From: Paracoccus hibiscisoli
GTDB lineage: Bacteria > Pseudomonadota > Alphaproteobacteria > Rhodobacterales > Rhodobacteraceae
Reading direction: 5' to 3'
DNA: 64,000 nt
NCBI RefSeq assembly: GCF_005048265.1
Contig: NZ_SUNH01000010.1
Location: forward strand, 62,001 to 126,000
Part shown: positions 60,168 through 64,000 of the stretch, in pieces
How the letters are laid out: every line of letters begins with the position of its first letter
Position numbering within the stretch: position 1 is the stretch's first letter
Translations under genes and position numbers: made by a program
The notes under the pieces: generated by a model
Seen by the model: only the letters and a program-made list of their open reading frames with translations
Database searches by the model: none
Told to the model about the DNA's origin: nothing

Positions 60168-61133
60168 TCACTTGACCGGGTTGCGATAGATCATCCGCCG
60201 CACCGACCCGGTCTTGGACCGCATCAGGATGGTCTCGGTGGTCAGGTATCCCGGCTCGCGCTTGACGCCCGCCACGATCGACCCGTCGGTGACGCCCGTC
60301 GCCGCAAAGATGACATCATCGGTGACCAGATCGTCGCGCGCATAGATGCGGTCCAGATCGGTGATCCCCGCCTTGCGCGCGCGCCCCTTTTCGTCGTCGT
60401 TGCGGAACAGCAGCCGACCCCACATCTGCCCGCCCATGCATTTCAGCGCCGCCGCAGCCAGAACGCCCTCGGGCGCGCCGCCCGAGCCCATATACATGTC
60501 GATGCCGGTCAGCTCGGCCTCGGCGCAATGGATCACGCCGGCCACGTCGCCATCGGTGATCAGGCGGATGGCGGCGCCGGTCTGGCGGACCTCGGCGATC
60601 ATCTCCTCGTGGCGCGGACGCTCCAGGATGCAGACGGTGATGTCGCTGGCCTCGCAGCCGCGGGCTGCGGCCAGGGCACGCACGCGCTCGGCCGGGGGCA
60701 TGTCCAGGCTGACCACGTCGACCGGATAGCCCGGCCCCACGGCCAGCTTGTCCATATAGACGTCGGGCGCATGCAGCAGCGTGCCGCGCGGCGCCATGGC
60801 GATCACGGTCAGCGCGTTGGGCATGTCCTTGGCGGTCAGCGTGGTCCCCTCCAGCGGGTCCAGCGCGATGTCCACGGCCGGGCCGTCGCCGGTGCCGACC
60901 TCTTCGCCGATGAACAGCATGGGGGCCTCGTCGCGCTCTCCCTCGCCGATGACGACGACGCCCTTGATGTCCAGCATGTTCAGCTGGTCACGCATGGCGT
61001 TCACGGCCGCCTGGTCGGCGGCCTTCTCGTCGCCGCGCCCGATCAGCCGGGCCGAGGCATGGGCCGCCGCCTCGCTGACGCGGGCGAGGCCCAGGGACAG
61101 CATTCGGTCGTTGAAATCCTTCGGCGCGGTCAT
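60168..61133 (-). CDS. glpX: class II fructose-1,6-bisphosphatase GlpX
   Basis: Lithium-sensitive phosphatase of gluconeogenesis (in autotrophs also sedoheptulose bisphosphatase). VIGEGERDEAPM near 63-74 and the metal motif DPLEGTT near 95-101. 321 residues. ATG 61133 has GAGGGAC upstream; ATG 61142 is in frame three codons earlier. Confidence 0.96.
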   Translation of the reverse strand: MTAPKDFNDRMLSLGLARVSEAAAHASARLIGRGDEKAADQAAVNAMRDQLNMLDIKGVVVIGEGERDEAPMLFIGEEVGTGDGPAVDIALDPLEGTTLTAKDMPNALTVIAMAPRGTLLHAPDVYMDKLAVGPGYPVDVVSLDMPPAERVRALAAARGCEASDITVCILERPRHEEMIAEVRQTGAAIRLITDGDVAGVIHCAEAELTGIDMYMGSGGAPEGVLAAAALKCMGGQMWGRLLFRNDDEKGRARKAGITDLDRIYARDDLVTDDVIFAATGVTDGSIVAGVKREPGYLTTETILMRSKTGSVRRMIYRNPVK

Positions 61134-61206
61134 GTCCCTCATCCCTTTGTCTCTGTGGGTTGGGGCTTTCTAGGGGGCGGGGCAGGGGGCGGCAAGCCTG
61201 ACGGCG

Positions 61207-61467
61207 CTAACGGGCCGGGCTTTCCGACAGCTCCAGTGCCAGCGCATGGATGCGCGGCACGATGTCGCCCAGGGTCGCATGGACCAGCCGATGCCGCTGC
61301 AGGCGCGACAGGCCGGCAAAGGCCGGGCTGGCCATCACGATGCGGAAATGGCTTTCGCCGCCGTCACGAAAGCCGGAATGGCCGCGATGATCCTCGCTTT
61401 CGTCCAGCACCTGCAGGGCCGTGGGCTGCAGGGTGGCAAGCCGTTCGGTCATCTGGTCCGCGATCAT
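61207..61467 (-). CDS. BolA family protein
   Basis: BolA-fold protein, usually a partner of monothiol glutaredoxins in iron-sulfur handling or regulation. The core ALQVLDESEDHRGHSGFRDG, ESHFRIVMASPAFAG and HRLVHATLGD is plain. I chose ATG 61467 because AAGGA lies 7 bases before it and family members start there; ATG 61473 and ATG 61497 are longer options. Divergent from the J-domain gene. Confidence 0.9.
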   Translation of the reverse strand: MIADQMTERLATLQPTALQVLDESEDHRGHSGFRDGGESHFRIVMASPAFAGLSRLQRHRLVHATLGDIVPRIHALALELSESPAR

Positions 61468-61549
61468 CCGCATATCCTTTTCGTCAAGGGGTTTCATGTG
61501 CCGCCAGATAGCCTAAACTGCCCGCCTTGAGTCGCAAAGGTGCCCCAGG

Positions 61550-62179
61550 ATGAGCAAGAACGACCCGTTCGGTTTCGACATTTCCGCCGCCAAGGACAAG
61601 AAGCGCAAGACCAAGGGGCGGCGCGGCATGTCGGGGGCGTTCGAAACCTCGACCCGCATCTGCGAACGCGAAGGCTGTGACGAGCCGGGCCAGTATCGCG
61701 CCCCCAAGAATCCGCGCAACCTTGATGACTATTTCTGGTTCTGCAAGGAGCACGTTCGCGAATACAACGCGAACTGGAATTATTTCCAGGGCCAGTCCGA
61801 GGAGGAGTTCCAGCAGTTCATCGACAACGCGACGGTCTGGGAACGCCCCACCAAGCCCTTCGGCCGTGCGGCGGCCGAGGACAAATGGGCCCGTCACGGC
61901 GTCAGCGACCCGCTGGAAATCCTGGGCGCAAACGGCACCGCGCCGGAATCGCGCGCGCAGTCCAGCGCCCGCAAGCTGCCGCCCACCGAACGCCGCGCGC
62001 TGGACATCCTTGAGGCCAAGGACCACTGGACCCGCGCCGAGATCCGCAAGCAGTACAAGTCGCTGGTCAAGGATCTGCACCCGGACATGAACGGCGGCGA
62101 CCGATCCGACGAGGATCGCCTGTCCGAGGTGGTCTGGGCCTGGGATCAGATCAAGGACAGCCGCTTTATCCGCGACTGA
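61550..62179 (+). CDS. J-domain (DnaJ-like) protein
   Basis: 209 residues. The C-terminal ~65 residues form a J domain with the HPD motif (KDLHPDMNGGD, about 181-191), so it should stimulate an Hsp70. The N-terminal part holds conserved cysteines (RICEREGCDEPG; WFCKEH) that could bind a metal. This layout with the J domain last is typical in alphaproteobacteria; the client is unknown. Confidence 0.88.
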   Translation: MSKNDPFGFDISAAKDKKRKTKGRRGMSGAFETSTRICEREGCDEPGQYRAPKNPRNLDDYFWFCKEHVREYNANWNYFQGQSEEEFQQFIDNATVWERPTKPFGRAAAEDKWARHGVSDPLEILGANGTAPESRAQSSARKLPPTERRALDILEAKDHWTRAEIRKQYKSLVKDLHPDMNGGDRSDEDRLSEVVWAWDQIKDSRFIRD

Positions 62180-62202
62180 TCCGTCCGTGTGGAAGCCGGG
62201 GA

Positions 62203-62263
62203 GGGGGCTGCCGCCCCCGTCGGTTTCACCGACTCCCCCGCGGATATTTTCATGAAGAAGAAG
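62203..62263 (+). repeat. dispersed hairpin/GATATTT repeat, copy 4
   Basis: Hairpin GGGGGC-TGCC-GCCCCC (62203-62218), second hairpin GTCGGT-TTC-ACCGAC (62219-62233), then TCCCCCG and CGGATATTTTCATGAAGAAG ending AAG. It lies in the convergent junction of the J-domain gene and lnt, and its TCATGA supplies the lnt stop codon. Confidence 0.75.
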
Positions 62264-63740
62264 TGCGGCGCCGGACCGAGGCGCCGAGGATCAGTAGGAT
62301 CAGGGCCAGCACGGGCGCGTTGCCCCAGGCCTGCCAGCGGGTCGGCGGCAGCGCGCCGGGCAGGGCGGCGTCGATCTTGCCGGCGGTGTTCAGGGGCAGG
62401 CTGTCGCGGATCTGGCCGCGTGCGTCGATCACCGCGCTGACGCCGGTATTGGCGGCGCGGACCAGGGGCAGCCCGGTCTCGATCGCGCGCAGGCGGGCTT
62501 GGTCCAGATGCTGATAGGGGCCGGACAGGGTGCCGAACCAGGCGTCGTTCGTGGCCTGCAGCAGCCATCCGGGGCGCTGGTCCAGTGCGCGCAGATGCTG
62601 GGGAAAGATCGCCTCGTAGCAGATCAGCGGCTGGAAGTCGGGCATGCCCGGCAGGGTCATGGCGACCGGCCCCGGTCCCGGCGAATAGCCGTTGCCTTGC
62701 TGCGCGGCGAAGGCGCCGATGCCGAACCGTGCCAGCGCGTCGCCCCAGGGGATGTATTCGCCGAACGGCACCAGGTGGAATTTGTCATAGACCTCGGCCA
62801 CCGTGCCGCCGGGCAGGATCGTGGCCAGGCTGTTGTAGAACCGGCTGCCCTCCCGGCGCTGGATGCCCATCACCAAGGGCGCGTCGGCGGCCTGGGAGAG
62901 GACGGGCAGGACCTCGGCTGCCTCCTCCAGCAGGAAATTCACTGCCGTCTCGGGCCAGATCACCAGGTCGCGGCGTCCCGGCTCGGCTGACAGGTCCAGC
63001 AGGCGGCGCAGGAACACCGCCGACCATTCCGGGTCCCATTTGAGGCTTTGCGTCGCATCGGGCTGGACGATGCGCAGGATCAGGTCGCGATCGGTGGGCA
63101 GGGGGGCGGCCAGGCGCGCGGCCCCGACAGCCCAGCACCCCGCCCCCAGCAGGATCGCCGCCATGCCGCCTGCCAGCGTCGCTTTGCGCCCCATGGCCCG
63201 TGCCGCGACGGGCAGGGCCGCCATCGTCACCGTCAGCAGGCTGAGGCCCAGGGCGCCGGTCGTGGCGGCGATCTGGGCCACCGGAGTGTCGATCCAGCCG
63301 TGGCCTATCTGCGCCCAGGGAAAGCCGGTGAAGATCCAGCCGCGCAGCCAGTCCGACAGGACCAGCGCCGCCGCGATGGCTGCCGCCCGGGCCACGGGCC
63401 CCTGTGACAGGCGCGCCGCGGCCCAGGCCGGAAGCGCCCAGAACAGCGCGCCGCCTGCCGCCATCAGGATCAGCGCAAAGGGCGCCATCCAGCCGTGGCG
63501 GGCGACGTCGACCAAGAAGGGTTCGGTAATCCAGAACAGGGCCAGCGCGAACCAGCCGAAGCCCGCGGCCAGCGCGCGCCACAGGACGGTCGCGGGCGGG
63601 GCCTCCGCCAGCCGCCACAGCAAGGCCGCCAGCGCCAGAGGCGTGGCGGCCCAGAGACCGAACGGGGCCAGCGACAGGGCCGCGATCAGGCCAAAGACCA
63701 GATCGGGCAGCCAGGTCGCAGGGTGTCGTGCCGCGCGCAT
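62250..63740 (-). CDS. lnt: apolipoprotein N-acyltransferase Lnt
   Basis: Inner-membrane enzyme that adds the third acyl chain to lipoproteins. N-terminal membrane segments (about 1-200) and a nitrilase-like periplasmic domain with the catalytic triad in VIWPETAVNF (Glu), YDKFHLVPFGEYIP (Lys) and PLICYEAIFP (Cys). 496 residues. The final codons (TSSS-stop) come from a dispersed repeat. ATG shares a base with the stop of the upstream gene (TGATG). Confidence 0.95.
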   Translation of the reverse strand: MRAARHPATWLPDLVFGLIAALSLAPFGLWAATPLALAALLWRLAEAPPATVLWRALAAGFGWFALALFWITEPFLVDVARHGWMAPFALILMAAGGALFWALPAWAAARLSQGPVARAAAIAAALVLSDWLRGWIFTGFPWAQIGHGWIDTPVAQIAATTGALGLSLLTVTMAALPVAARAMGRKATLAGGMAAILLGAGCWAVGAARLAAPLPTDRDLILRIVQPDATQSLKWDPEWSAVFLRRLLDLSAEPGRRDLVIWPETAVNFLLEEAAEVLPVLSQAADAPLVMGIQRREGSRFYNSLATILPGGTVAEVYDKFHLVPFGEYIPWGDALARFGIGAFAAQQGNGYSPGPGPVAMTLPGMPDFQPLICYEAIFPQHLRALDQRPGWLLQATNDAWFGTLSGPYQHLDQARLRAIETGLPLVRAANTGVSAVIDARGQIRDSLPLNTAGKIDAALPGALPPTRWQAWGNAPVLALILLILGASVRRRTSSS

Positions 63741-64000
63741 CAGGCCTGTGCGTCAGCGTCCTTGGCTGCTGCGGTGTCGGGATCGGCCTTCTTGCGGCGG
63801 GTGCGCTTGGGCTTGTCCTCGGCCGGCGCGGCCTCGGCATCCGGGGCAGGGGTCGCGGCCTTGCGGCGGCGCGTCGGCTTGGGTGCCTCGGCGTCGGCGG
63901 TGGGGGCCTCGGTGGGCTCAGCTGCCTTGCGGCTGCGGGTGCGCTTGGGCTTCGCGGCCGCCTCCTCGGTGGCGTCGGGGGTCGGCGCCTCGGCCTCGGC
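63740..64000 (-). CDS. C-terminal part of an unidentified protein with Lys/Arg-Ala/Pro repeats
   Basis: The minus-strand frame is open to the window end; only the last 86 residues are visible. They alternate acidic Ala/Pro/Glu stretches with basic clusters (KPKRTRSRKA, KPTRRRKA, KPKRTRRKKA), three times at about 25-residue spacing. I do not recognise the gene from this low-complexity tail. In proteobacteria a CorC-like gene often precedes lnt, but nothing visible shows that. It is cotranscribed with lnt (TGATG overlap). Confidence 0.7.
   Translation of the reverse strand, partial: AEAEAPTPDATEEAAAKPKRTRSRKAAEPTEAPTADAEAPKPTRRRKAATPAPDAEAAPAEDKPKRTRRKKADPDTAAAKDADAQA

Overview
The window is about 67-70% G+C (by eye), densely coding and gene-ordered like a chromosome of the Rhodobacteraceae, most likely Paracoccus or a close relative. 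Supporting points are FnrL and the cbb3 oxidase genes lying near hemN, an omega-transaminase that closely resembles the Paracoccus/Ruegeria enzyme as I remember it, the lptFG-lptD-surA-pdxA-rsmA order, ornithine-lipid OlsB, and many ATGA/TGATG start-stop overlaps. I saw no tRNA, rRNA, CRISPR array, phage or intact insertion sequence. The genus is an inference from memory of homologues, not from a search.

Layout. 1-1457: the 3' part of a DUF4167 gene, its terminator and about 700 bp without a convincing gene. 1458-9231 (minus): envelope-biogenesis operon lptF-lptG-lptD-surA-pdxA-rsmA. 9339-11549 (plus): pepA and holC. 11635-23281 (minus): a complete urea island, ureDAJBCEFG followed by the urea ABC transporter urtABCDE. 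23357-25339 (minus): olsB and an AI-2E-type transporter. 25491-28795 (plus): ndk, fabD, fabG, acpP, dps. 28817-31381: divergent sulfotransferase and glycosyltransferase genes, the most accessory-looking segment. 31393-36157: HIT protein, an ABC ATPase without a permease, two small zinc-binding proteins and polA.

36165-45092 is a low-oxygen block: hemN and fnrL are divergent around an FNR box; queCDE (queuosine precursor synthesis) sits behind a short leader that matches a preQ1-I riboswitch; uspA and ccoNOQP are divergent around two FNR boxes. 45091-55720 holds miaB, a TfoX-C protein, an alpha/beta hydrolase, an omega-transaminase, a DUF2798 protein, comEC, gltX, gltA and a short-chain dehydrogenase. 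55776-64000 holds pepP, a UPF0173 hydrolase, recJ, glpX, bolA, a J-domain protein, lnt and the tail of one more gene.

The main signals beyond ordinary gene content are: (1) a dispersed intergenic repeat, four copies, built from one or two G+C hairpins followed by a GATATTT...GAAGAAGAA tail, which supplies the last codons of pdxA and lnt and abuts the starts of recJ and fabG; (2) a second hairpin repeat with an ATTGCGTCCCGCG lead, found twice, each time just after a stop codon in a convergent gene pair; (3) the preQ1-I-like leader of queCDE; (4) three FNR boxes, one of which lies inside the 5' end of the longest fnrL reading frame.
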